DNA from: Amphibalanus amphitrite
Taxonomy: Eukaryota; Arthropoda; Thecostraca; Balanomorpha; Balanidae
Assembly (NCBI RefSeq): GCF_019059575.1
Contig: NW_024881566.1
Location: 62,001-126,000 of the forward strand
Direction: 5' to 3'
Length of the DNA stretch: 64,000 bases
The notes beneath the pieces were generated by a model, which worked only from the letters and a program-made list of their open reading frames with translations, did no database searches and was not told the DNA's origin. Positions 1 to 10,352 of this stretch are shown here, one piece after another. Position numbers and translations under genes: made by a program. Each line of letters starts with the position of its first letter. The first letter of the stretch is position 1.

Positions 1-641
1 CTCTATCGTTTGGTATGTATTTCGTTTCCCTAGCTCTAAAAATGGCGCGTTGGGAGCGCCGGAAGTCGGCAAGGTCACAGTCGGCGGCAGAAATTCGAAA
101 AATCAACATTTAAATTTTTGAAATCTGATTGTATTTTTGGATTTGGGAGGTCCATTTGCTCCCTATAGAAGCTAATATTGCTGCATATTCCCATTGAGGT
201 GACAAGAATTAGCAAAATAGTGGTTCGGGCGCTTTTCAAAAATAGTGCCGGACGCTGTTCCTCTTGTGACGTCATAGCTCCGTGACCTGACCTGACCCGG
301 TCAATTTTCTTGCACCACACGATAGCCAATGCTTGCCCCAACATGCATGGGAAGTTTCATCATGATCCATCAAACAATGTGGGTATCACCGGCAGAAAAC
401 CTAGGGATTCGGCGCACACGTTTGGTAACTGTCGGCCGGAGGCTGTACCTCTTATGACGTCATAACTCCGTGACCTGACATGACCCGATCAATTTTTTTT
501 CGGCAAAAGATGCGCAAAGGTTGCCCCAGAGGGTATTGAAAATTTCAGCCCGCTACGACAAGCCGTTTAGCGTGCACTTTGAAAAAACCTCAGGGGGGGG
601 GGTTGATACAACCCCCCCCCCCCTAGGCGTTCTAGGGTTAA
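1..641. mobile_element. hairpin-capped TTAA element, right part (runs off the window)
   Basis: AT-rich repeat DNA with several direct copies of the phrases 'gacgtcatarctccgtgacc' and 'gacctgacctgaccc'. It ends in a G-run/C-run inverted repeat around 590-624 (a run of G, 'ttgatacaa', a run of C) and then TTAA at 638-641. The same plan is seen in the complete elements at 35,999-37,174 and 49,038-50,081. The left end lies outside the window. No coding potential is seen. Confidence 0.5.
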
Positions 642-1841
642 TGCCAATTGCCAATGGGCATGCCAACTTTCATGCCCGCGCCCCGCCTTGGGGGGGGGGG
701 CAGAATCTGCCCCTTCCCGTTTTTTGCCAATAACTTCTAAACGCGTTATGCCAGCAACGTCAAAGTTTCAGTACCTTACCATACATCAATTTAACACATT
801 TCTGAAAATTTGAGCGAAATCTGTCGGCAAATTTTAGAGGAAATAACGTTTAAGTGACATCATGTCCGCCATTTTCGCCTCAAAAACGGCTAAATTTCAA
901 ACGCCGCTAACATATTCATTTTTAAAGGAATCAAGACGTAACAAAAAGTTTATACGTGATTCTACTTTGTCTATGAAATTGATGTCTCGGTTTTTTGAAA
1001 CTTTTGGATTTTGGACCATTTTTGTCCTAAAAAAAACTGATTTTTTTGGGGAAAAAAATAATAAAATCACAAATTTTCAGTGTATCAAAAAACTGGAATA
1101 TTTGTCAGAGAAGTGGTCTATGTGCACCTATATACCAATTTTTAGAAGAATCGGTTAAAAAATGTGGGAGTTATTCAACATTTTATGACGTCACGACAAT
1201 TTTTTTTGAAAAATGATTTTTTTTTGAAGTTCTAGACCTCCTACGGAAACAAAAATAGCACCATTCGATTCGCCATGAAAAACTGCATCAGATAGACACC
1301 TTTTTAGGCCTTAACAACCAACTTCAAAATTTGACCACACTTGACATGACCTTGACCTGACATCGACCTGAAATTCATCCAGATGTGGTCCATATCGCTT
1401 ATTATTGGATTCTATGAATAACATGACCCATAAAACATGTGTCGCACATGCCCTTTTCTATATTTCGTTTTTGTTGACCTGACCTGACCTTGACCTTGAC
1501 CTTTGCATGATATTGTATGCAACGAATATTGTCTTGGTAGCCTTAAAACACGTTTTGGGCAATCAGTCTCAGTCCATTCTTTGGCAACTACGGTGCAAGG
1601 TCGATACTGTAGAAACTTTCATTTACCTTGACCTGACCTTGACCTGCCTTCTGACCTACTTAAGCAAAAACAAATTGGCTCTTAAGATCCGCCGTATTGA
1701 GAGCTTTCGATTGCCGTTTTCCCCGTCTTTCTGCGGCCATCGGTTCGAAAGTTAGATAAGGGGCAGAATGTGCCCCCCTCCCCAGCAGGGCGCGTATGGC
1801 TGAATAGCCCAGCGGGGGGGAGGGGGGGGGGGGCGGGTTAA
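638..1841. mobile_element. hairpin-capped TTAA element, approximate limits
   Basis: A G-run with the motif GGCAGAATCTGCCCC near 690-717 is matched by GGGGCAGAATGTGCCCC near 1757-1775, followed by CAGCAGGGCGCG and a terminal TTAA at 1838-1841. The interior has the family's characteristic runs of TGACCT/AGGTCA (for example 1468-1505 and 1625-1650). There is no convincing gene. The left limit is the least certain. Confidence 0.5.
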
Positions 1842-1876
1842 CTTTTTTGAAGGTGGGAGGGTCCCTTTACCATTGA
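1841..1876 (-). repeat. terminal fragment of the 475-bp TTAA MITE
   Basis: The stretch 'acttttttgaaggtgggagg' followed by 'gtcccttta' is identical to the end of the MITE at 5933-6407 (reverse orientation). Only this end remains. It directly abuts the TTAA of the preceding element, and an internal TTAA lies at exactly this point in the intact MITE, so the larger element may have inserted there. Confidence 0.5.
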
Positions 1877-2769
1877 AACGTTCGAGCTAAATGAGTTGAT
1901 TTTTATATCTCTTGTTTGATATACCCATGGAGGCTCCGTTTTAATTTATCTTTTTTCGCAGGCAATGAAGAGTTGCTGATCGCTCTCATGCTGTTGCTGT
2001 CAATCGCCAAAAAAGTAAGGCCACATATAATTTGGATCTTCACTCAGCACTCATAGTCCCCCTGATGGGGCATTCCATGTCAACCGGGACAGCCAAAATC
2101 GGTCACCTCTGCGATTTTGTTCAAACTAGGTATACTGATTGCCTTTTGGGTGAAACCTCTGAGGGTGAAAGGATTTTGTCATATGCCCTCGGGCTACAGA
2201 GATACAAGCTGCTAAACTTCTGCTTTTTTTAGCAGAATTGGACGTGTACTGCAATCTTGAAAGATCTATAGCTTCAACATTTTTGAAGCTATTAATTTCA
2301 AACAAACTGAAACGTGTACATAAGGAGTTATTCTAGTAAAATTTGACAATTTTTACATTTTTTGATGATTTTGAATTTATTTTATTTTGAATTAATTTCT
2401 TAAAATGTAATTTGTGAAAAATGGGTACCCTTCGATTTTGCTCAAATTTAGATATTGTTTTCCACTACACGTAAGGCACAGGTGCTGAGAAAATTAGAGT
2501 GGGCCAAAGATAACTTTGGATGATATAGCAACAAGAAGTGCAACGTAGCACGGGCGGTGGAAGGGGCCGATTTCGCTAACCCCGCCTGTTTATCGCCAAT
2601 AACTCACGCCATAATTATCATATTAACGTCAAACTTTCAGTATCTGTCCAGAATCGAATTGCAAATCCTCCCGTGCAAGAAATAGGTAAATCGGTTCACA
2701 ACTTTTCTAGTAATGGCGGTGTAAAGTTAAACATTCCTGCCGGAGCGGCTCGGCGGCCGGCGCCGGCCG

Positions 2770-3560
2770 TTAAAGGGACAGTATCACCATTTTGATGAAA
2801 TTTGACATTGTATAGGCCCCACCTTTCTGGTGCGGAAACTGAACACCGATCCTCGAAACTCCACACCGTTATCCCGCTATCGCCGCTCAAAGTACGAAAG
2901 GTGTACCACACTTTGAATCGTGCTTCACTATCTTCACTGTTTAAATGTTTGCGCCGTTTTGAATTGACCGCCAGTAATAAAACTTTTACCCTGGTCATTT
3001 CATCAAATTTTATAAAGCCAAAACGTTTTTCGCACTTATTCATCACCGTTAAATTCATTAAATAGTCGTAGGCAATTTCCGCTGTTTCCTTCGGATTCTA
3101 GCGGCTCAACAAAGGAATTCCTCCAGCTTGAATCACAATCTCCCTCCAATGTATGACGTTTATCACGTGATTGTCACGTGATATTTTCTCCCATTGTCAA
3201 TTGTCACGTCCAATTGTCACTCCCTCCAATTGTCACGTTATATTTTTATAGGCAATACCTAAGGCTACCTCTCCCTAAGGACAACTCAATCAGAAGAACG
3301 ACCGCGTAAGCGTAGCGCCAATAATGTATTAGCTGCGCCAGTTCTGTAGTAATTTTGCATGCTTCCAAACTGGCGGCCATGCTTGTATAGTGGTGGTTCG
3401 CTCATGAAAATGAATCATGAAAATGAAATGTGGTTGCAATATTTTTCACCGAGTTCGGTCCTCAAACTATGTTTTTCTGATTCAGAAAAATAAGAAATGC
3501 TAGTAAAGAAAAAATCAGCTCCATACATGGATTTTTTTTTCGATGATACTGTCCCTTTAA
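2770..3560. mobile_element. TTAA-flanked MITE (AAAGGGACAGTATCA ends)
   Basis: TTAA at both ends (2770-2773, 3557-3560) and terminal inverted repeats AGGGACAGTATCA / TGATACTGTCCCT. It is about 790 bp. It sits inside the 2067-6674 transposon; the related copy at 31 kb lacks it at the corresponding place. Open frames inside it look accidental. TTAA targeting is typical of piggyBac-type transposases. Confidence 0.6.
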
Positions 3561-4752
3561 CCCGCGCCCTGCTGGGGGGGGTGTTTGAACACCCCCCCTG
3601 TGGTTTTTCGCGGATATCTCAAAAACGGCGGCGCGGAGCGCCGCCGTTTTTGGTACACCTTATCATACATCAATTCTACACATGTTGTGAAAATTTCAGA
3701 CCAAGGTCATTCAAGGTCAGGTCACCAGGTCACTTGAAGTGACCTCACCTCATAAAAAGTTTCAATGTCTGCCATAGCTACACCGAGTGACCGATCGCTT
3801 TGAAACTTTCAGCGATTACTAAGAACAATAGCATGTACAAAATGTATATCTCAGAATTTTGATATCGATGACCTAAGGTCAGGTCAATTTTGCGACCTCC
3901 CCATTATAAGTCAATGGGAGAAAATTGAAATGCGCCTCTTTTGGACGAAAAGCATTATAAACACTCCCAAACACTGAATTACAAGTGGTTTAGACACACT
4001 GAACATGAAAATGGTGTCCGTGACCCCTGGTTATGCCCCTGAGGTCATCTTAGGTCACGAATGGTATCTAACAGTTTTTCGCAAATAACTTTTGATAGAG
4101 GCATGCTAGAGCGATGAAAACGCCTTAGATGTGTTCAGCTGGACGATACGGATCGACTGATATGCAACATGACCCTTTCCGGTCAGGTCATGACCTTGAC
4201 CTGAGGTCAAATTTTCAAGTTGACCTTTCAAGGTCAAGTTATAGTTCATTCGATGCGTCTTGACGAGAGGAACACGATGCCGGTAAAAGTAAGCTCGTAC
4301 AAGGTTTGGGTCAAAAGTTATTGCAGAAAAACTGTTTCCGAAAAAATCGGCTATTTTTGCAGTTTTTACCCCCTGCAGGCAAAACCGTTGGCGCTAGGTC
4401 AATTCTGAGAGAATTACTCAGAAAGAGCGTTAATAGGGCTATCGAATGCGCTTTTCCGCAGCGCTGTAGCTCTATTGGTTCCCGAGTTATGCGCTGGCTT
4501 CTTGGAAATTGTCGACATTCGACCTGGAAATCGGCGAAATTTTGCCTTCAGTGACCTCTGGTGACCTGACCTTTGACCTGACCAAAAAATTGACCGAAGT
4601 GATTTCGTCATTATTTTTTACGCTCTTTCGAACGCCGCCTTCCGCGTATCGCTACGTGGCCCAGGAGCCGAGTTAGAAGGGGGGGTGTTTGAACACCCCC
4701 CCCCCCCCAGCAGGGCGTGGAAATCCAGGACCCCCAGCAGGGCGCGGGTTAA
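3557..4752. mobile_element. hairpin-capped TTAA element (CCCGCGCCCTGCTGG ends)
   Basis: It starts TTAACCCGCGCCCTGCTGG and ends CCAGCAGGGCGCGGGTTAA. Each end is followed inwards by a G-run/GTTTGAAC/C-run hairpin. It shares its left TTAA with the right end of the preceding MITE, so one element inserted at the edge of the other. The interior holds many AGGTCA/TGACCT hexamers (for example 3700-3745 and 4170-4245). No protein is encoded. Confidence 0.65.
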
Positions 4753-5932
4753 CGCCTGAATGGTAGACTGTGCCGTGTGCCGGCGCGGGACGGTTCATCT
4801 TTGCACCGCGCTTCTTACCGCTGATTATGATCGATTCGTGTCAAATTTTGTGTGAAGGCTTAAAAATGTACAGGCAATCTAATGGTCAAATACCTACATG
4901 AGAAAATCAACAGATAAAAATTGAATTATTAGGGCGCAAACACAATCTGTGAATGAAACGTTTCCCGCTTCGGCCGATCCCCGCCTCTGCCGGCGACATC
5001 TTACTCTTAGCAGGCCAATAACTGCCAAATTTATGGTCACATTAGCTAGAGATTCTCATAACACTACAAATGTATAAAGGAAGAAATAGGGGAATCGGCC
5101 ATTAACTCTTAGCGCTATGGGCGTATAAACGCAAAATATTCACTACCTATAGCAAATTTAATCACGTTTAACCTCATTTGATCTTGAAGATATTGATCTA
5201 GGGCCATGAAATTGGCACACGATAAAGTTCCCCACCGCCCCACCTACAATTCAAATTCCGTTTTTTAATACCCTTTTTTGACTAAACCGGGCCTTTCTCC
5301 CCTAGCGCTGGGAGAGTCAGGCGTATTTCCTTTTTGCAACCAAAGAGAGGCGCTGCCGGGAGAATGCTCAATTGCATCATTAAAAAAGAAAACTGGCTTA
5401 CAGTTCAGCGATGACCAGCTATCTTCGTGGCTTAGTAGTTAGTGTGCCGAGTGTACCTAACCCACCTCGTAATCTAAAGGTCGCTGGCTCGTGGCTGGTC
5501 AGCCTCAAGTGTTTTAACACCGCACGCGTTCATTTTTGTTTTATAGTGTTCGTATCTAAGTAGCATTTGGCCAGCCAGCAACTGCCGTGAGGGCTATACA
5601 TAAGTTTACGCGTGTTAGATTAGGTCAGGTCAGGTCAGGTTAGGTTTGCTTTGGTTTGATTGAGGTAGAAAGAACCATCTCCGCGTAGCGCCTCTCCTTG
5701 GTTGCTAAAACGAAACGCGCGAGTGCCAGACATTACGAAGTCCAAAAGACAGTTACGTAGACGTCGGCCCATTCTGAAATTTTCATATGAAGTAGCTAAT
5801 GTATGGAAGAATAAAATATGCAAAAATCAGCAAAATCGAAGGGTACCCATTTTTCAGAAATTCAAACTTTATTTTTTGAATTTTAATTATGATCACTAAT
5901 TAGTTAATGACGTCCATATTGTGATCCTCAAC

Positions 5933-6407
5933 TTAAAGGGACCCTCCCACCTTCAAAAAAGTTAATGAATTGGCACGAAAGTGATGTCGCTCGGTTCAGA
6001 AAGAGCGAAAACGAATATCTACCAAATTTCATCGAAAAATATTCACCGGTTTTTAAGATATTAGACTTTTACTTTTGTTTACTTTTTGGGATCTCCGCTG
6101 TTCCTAGCGACTTTATTTGAAAGTGCGGCATTTGTTGCGCGCAAAGCAGCATATACCACCGCGTGCTACCAAACGTTTTAGTAAAAGATTTAAAAATCGT
6201 TAGATCTCCGCTGACGTCACAAATTCTAAGGGGGCATACCAATGCACTAGCCCCTTAGAATCCGAAAACTGCAAGTTTGAAATTCCATATCTCCGAATTA
6301 AAGCATTTGTCGATGTTGTGAGTGCCCAAACCGGTATTTGCAGGCCATGGCCACCAATTTGGCTATTTCAACTCAAAACTAATGTTAAGGTGGGAGTGTC
6401 CCTTTAA
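5933..6407 (+). mobile_element. 475-bp TTAA MITE, copy 1
   Basis: TTAA at 5933-5936 and 6404-6407; ends AGGGACCCTCCCACCTT / AAGGTGGGAGTGTCCCT. It is nearly identical over its whole length to the copy at 57,637-58,111 in Arp3 intron 1 (same 475-bp length, a handful of substitutions), so the family moved fairly recently. A related, reversed and rearranged copy lies at 9627-10,099. Confidence 0.75.
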
Positions 6408-6807
6408 AGCCTGATCTATTCCCTCCATTTCAAACTTTGTCGCGTGGTGATATGTCTAAAACTTTAAAAGTTATGACGCTTTAAAGATGATAATGTGCCT
6501 TGCCGAAGTCAATGTTTGATGACGTGTATCTCGGAAACGTGACGTCATATCTTGGCAAAAAAATGTCTCCTTTCTTTTCACATATAGATGAGTAGTTTCA
6601 CAAAGTTTCGCAAAAATCGGAGGAGGTGAGGTTCAAAATCGTCATTTTTTGTCCCACTTGACGTGGAATGCCCCTGATACGGATAATCTGACCACTCCAA
6701 CTATCACGCATACAGAAGGATTGCTAAAAAAAAGAATATTGGTAAGACACCCGAGCAAACAGGATAGTCATTAGCGACTGCTCGTCGTCCACTGGAAGCT
6801 CGTCCCG

Positions 6808-7779
6808 ATGGCTGCCAAGATGATAATCGGCACCCTGCTCGGTCTGCTGATCGTGGCCACGTCCGGGGTGCTGCCGGTGGTGGTGTCTCGCTACCGGCAC
6901 CTCCGCTCGGCCACCAACTACCACCTCTGCGTGATGAGCATCGCCGACTGCGTGGTGGGGCTCATCATGGTCGTGTACTCGTGGCTGAACACCTTCTAAC
7001 CGTCGGCCACCAGCTCGGGCGTCCTGTGCGCCCTGCTAATGGTCGTCAACACGGCCTGCTCGACCGCCTCGAACGTCACCATGTTCTGGCTGGCGCTGGA
7101 CCGGCGCACGGCCGTCCACAACCCTCTGCTGTACCCGCTTCTGGTCACCTCGTCCACGGTGGGCCGCCAGCTGCTGCAGACGCTGGGCTTCATCGCGCTG
7201 CTCATCGGGTACGTGGTCACGTGGCGTCACCTGGCCGGCGCGCCCTTCCCGGCCGAGATCCCTCGGTGCGCCTCCTCCTCGCAGCTGGTGTTCGGAGACG
7301 TCGGCACGGTGATCAACAACGGCGTCAACCTGCTGGTCAGCTTCTCCACCGTCATCCTCTGTATCGACGTGCTGCTCGTGGCGCGCCGCACGCTGCGCCC
7401 GAACGTGGCGGCGCTGCCGCACGAGCTGGCCGAACGTGCACGGCTGCGAAAGCACGTGCGCACGTTCTACTACCTGCTGCGTGTGATGGTGCTGTACGGC
7501 GTCTGCCTGATCCCGTTCTGCATCACTGCCCTGCTGAAGGCCGTACTGGATATCAAGGCCTCCCTAGAGGACGGACCTCTTGCCGAGTCCACGGCTGAGG
7601 GCAGCACGGCGCTGGCCCCCACCATGGACTCCGATGATCCTCAGATCCTGTGGTTTGTTATGATGGTGCTGCGCGGTTCGTTCCACCTCGTCGACTCCTG
7701 GCTGTTCTGCAGCAGTCCAGAGCTGAGACATGCCATCCTGCACTATTTCGGAGGCGACCGCTTCGACCTTTACCCATAG
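6808..7779 (+). pseudogene. class A (rhodopsin-like) GPCR, intronless, one in-frame stop
   Basis: One reading frame of 323 positions is broken only by a TAA at 6997-6999 (position 64). Seven hydrophobic segments can be placed. TM1 is about residues 5-27. TM2 (about 38-60) has SIADCVVGL, in place of the usual LAxAD. TM3 begins at Cys74, the expected disulphide cysteine, and ends in LDRR (97-100) instead of DRY. TM7 ends in VDSWLF (295-300) where most receptors have NPxxY. A short tail (PELRHAILHYF) looks like helix 8. The stop falls in the first extracellular loop. An in-frame TAG lies at 6772, so Met at 6808 is the first possible start and the outside N-terminus is only a few residues unless there is an upstream exon. 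Codon choice is strongly GC-rich on both sides of the stop and no frameshift is seen, so loss is recent, polymorphic, or a sequence error. The ligand cannot be predicted. Confidence 0.75.
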
Positions 7780-8609
7780 ATATTGAGACAACTTGAGACA
7801 TAAACCCGGGAACAGGGGGGGCAGCGGGGGCGCTTGCCCCCCCCCCCCCAACGTGAGAGCCGAGGGGGCGGCGCTCCCTCAACATTGAGGCAGCGAGAAA
7901 GGATCTGTCCTCCCTTTTCCGGACTTCTTTCCTTCTTGTTTCCTTTATACATCTAAACATCAACACACGACATTTGCCTTACCATCTGAATGGTTTCTGC
8001 TGATACGGTATCGATTTGATAACATCTGCAGTGATATTGTCATTCCGCTATGGTTTGGGCCCTGACCTTGGCCATAAGTTTGGCAGGCCAGATTTTACAC
8101 TGGACCATTCTGAGTCAACTTTGAGAAATCGGCGTTTAGCGCAGCTAGGAGCTTTTTCCAATCGTATACGAGCGAAAAATTTTGTGGTACCATGACTTCT
8201 CTGTTTGGCCCTCTAGGGGCAATGAACCAGCGCGCGGCCGCTGCGCAGCCAAGACGTCCGTCGCGGTCACGTGACTTAGGCTAGGGGACGCGCGCCCGCG
8301 ATAACGTTGTGTCCCATTTCTGCCTGGTCTGTCTGGCGACACACGCGTTGGCGCTCCGCTCTTACAACCAACTGGCGTTACATTTACAAGGTACGCATAT
8401 ATCTTTCGCACACAGTTGCCGTTCGGCTTCCCGGTTTTTAAATGTGCTCGATTTGGTGGTGATCAATTTAGAGCGGTGTGCTGTGCATGTGTTGTTCTTG
8501 TTGCTATAGGTATAACACAGTTTACCCGCTCCGGGTGTGAGGGAGGGGTGTGGGTCAATGAGTGCACTGACGTGGCGCCCTCGGAAGGCCGGTATGAGAT
8601 TAAAGCTCA
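7780..8609. other. 3' flank of the GPCR; no gene recognised
   Basis: It contains a G-run/C-run block near 7816-7850 and otherwise unique-looking DNA. Open frames here are short and give no recognisable protein. No AATAAA-type signal close to the GPCR stop stands out. Confidence 0.3.
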
Positions 8610-9305
8610 CTAAGGGCTTGTGTGGTGCCTTCGGTAATCGGTAGCACCCTTAGAATCACCGGCGTAGGGCCCTCAGAGCCGCCGGTAAGGTGCCTTTAGA
8701 GGCACTGGTGTGGGGCCGTCATGCAGGTGCCGGTGTGGGCGCTCAGAAGTGCTAGTGTAATTCTCTCAGATGCGGCGGTGAGGGCCTTTACAGGCGTTGC
8801 TGTGGGCCCTCATAGACGCTGGTGTGGAGCCGTTACAGACGGGTGTGGCGCCTTTAGAGCTGCTGACGCGAACCCTCTACAAGCCGGCAGGGGGTTCTCA
8901 GTGACCGGCAAGGGGCCCTTAGGCCGGCAGATGAAGTCCTGTGGGGTCCTTTGGAGACCGGCATGGTACTGTCAGACGCCGGTTGGGCCCTCAGAGTCAC
9001 TGGTGTGGGGCCCTCAAATGTCACCAGTGGGTGGCCTTTAGATGTACAGGTGTTGAGTAAGAACTATCAGAGGCCAGTAACGGGCCTTTGGAGACCACCG
9101 AGGTCCGAGGGGCCCTTAAAAGCTGCAAGAGGCCCTCATAAGACGGCGTGGGGCCCTTATGGAGATCTTAGTGTGGTTATTTAGGGCCCATGAGGTGCTC
9201 TAGCGAGCCCCATGGGGCCCTTCTGAGTCGAAATATGGCCATTGTTAACCCTCAGCGGTCAAATGGCGCCACTGGGCCTCTCGGACCCGAGGATCCCTTT
9301 GAACC
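8610..9305. repeat. degenerate minisatellite, about 25-35 bp unit (GGGCCCTCAGAG core)
   Basis: More than fifteen imperfect copies of a unit like 'ggggccctcagagncrccgg' with variable spacing. The core is the reverse complement of the core of the large minisatellite at 37,800-39,110. It ends in a 13-base G-run at about 9311. Confidence 0.7.
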
Positions 9306-10352
9306 CGATGGGGGGGGGGGGGGTACGACAGACACGTTTTTTATTCAACTTTAAAATTTGACCTTTTTTACCTGAAGTGGCCTGACCCAAGCTAAATTCA
9401 ACTCAAAATGACCTCAAACGACATAGACGACGACATCGAATTCGAAATATATGGCCTAAATGGACCATAAAAGTTCCGTCACGTGACCAATGCATGATGT
9501 AAGATTTCCGTGACCTGTGATGACCTGACCCTGACCTGAAAATCAAAGTACAAGTATGGTACCTTCAGGGTATCTTAAGTATCTGTTCACGAGTGTGTAA
9601 ATAAAAAAATGAACCTGATCTGACTTGTAAGGGACCCTCCCACCTTAACATTAGTTTTGAGTTGAGATAGCCAAGTTTGCGGCCAGGCTCAGAAACCACT
9701 ATTTATCCTGGTCTCAACCCCCGCAGCTTTATGGTGTTCAAGAAATTTCTTCCCTTTACTTGCAGGGTGGGACCAGCGTGGTCCCTATCTCTTAACCATT
9801 ACGGGAATCTGATGACGTCATCCGGCTTTCGAACGTCCGTTTAATGTTTGACTAAAACGTTTTGTAGCACGCGGTGGTATATGCTGTTTTGCGCGCAACA
9901 AATGCCGCACTTTCAAAGAAAGTCGCTTGGAACAGCGGAGATCCCAAAAAGTAAACAAAAGTAAAAGTCTAATATCTTGAAAACCGGTGAACATTTTTCG
10001 ATGAAATTTGGTAGATATTCGTTTTTGCTCTTTCTGAACCGAGCGACATCACTTTCATGCCAATTCATTAACTTTTTTGAAGGTGGGAGGGTCCCTTTAA
10101 GACGGTGGCCAGAGCCCAAAATGTGAACAAGCCAAACATTGATAATTTTTACTTTGACCTGACCTGTGAAGTCATCGGTGACCTTGAGGTCAATGACATT
10201 TGGTTTCGTTCGACAGTTTTTCCGGAACTATCAGACAGCGTTTGAATTTTGACGATCGGCCCAGTAGCTTCAGAGTTAGGAGGGGGGCTATGAATTGCCC
10301 ACTCCCCCCTCTCCCCAGTAGGGTGCGTTATACGCAGACCCCAGTGGGGTGC
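9305..10352. mobile_element. decayed hairpin-capped element, interrupted by a MITE
   Basis: The left end has a long G-run followed by TGACCT-rich DNA. The right part (10,100-10,352) has 'gacctgacctgtgaagtcat', 'gaattttgacgatcggccca' and the closing CCCCAGTAGGGTGCG / CAGTGGGGTGCGGG. It matches the right end of the element at 35,999-37,174 in order. The terminal TTAA is no longer intact, so this is an older copy. Confidence 0.5.
9627..10099 (-). mobile_element. TTAA MITE, chimeric copy
   Basis: It lies in reverse orientation inside the decayed element. The right half (9840-10,099) matches the 475-bp MITE. The left half ('gttgagatagccaagtttgc', then 'agaaaccactat') instead resembles the end of the MITE at 29,253-29,757. 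TTAA is intact at 10,096-10,099 and mutated to GTAA on the left. Confidence 0.55.

Larger units (their letters stand above)
2067..6674. mobile_element. non-autonomous DNA transposon with 4-bp target duplication, copy 1 (with nested insertions)
   Basis: Terminal inverted repeats GGGGCATTCCAYGTCAA open at 2067 and close at 6674. They are flanked by TGAT on both sides (2063-2066 and 6675-6678). The interior is homologous to the 1.8-kb copy at 30,260-32,055: both carry 'ctagtaatrgcggtgtaaag', 'gtagactgtgccg', 'taccgctgattaygwtcgat' and 'acwcttagcaggcc'. This copy is longer because three TTAA elements (2770-3560, 3557-4752, 5933-6407) have jumped into it. No transposase is visible. A 4-bp duplication fits superfamilies such as Chapaev or Ginger, but the family is not identified. 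Confidence 0.65.

Noticed and set aside
6972-7010. A 39-base GT-AG mini-intron that would remove the GPCR stop
   Set aside because: It is too short for a spliceosomal intron and would delete the TM2/loop residues that the receptor fold needs.
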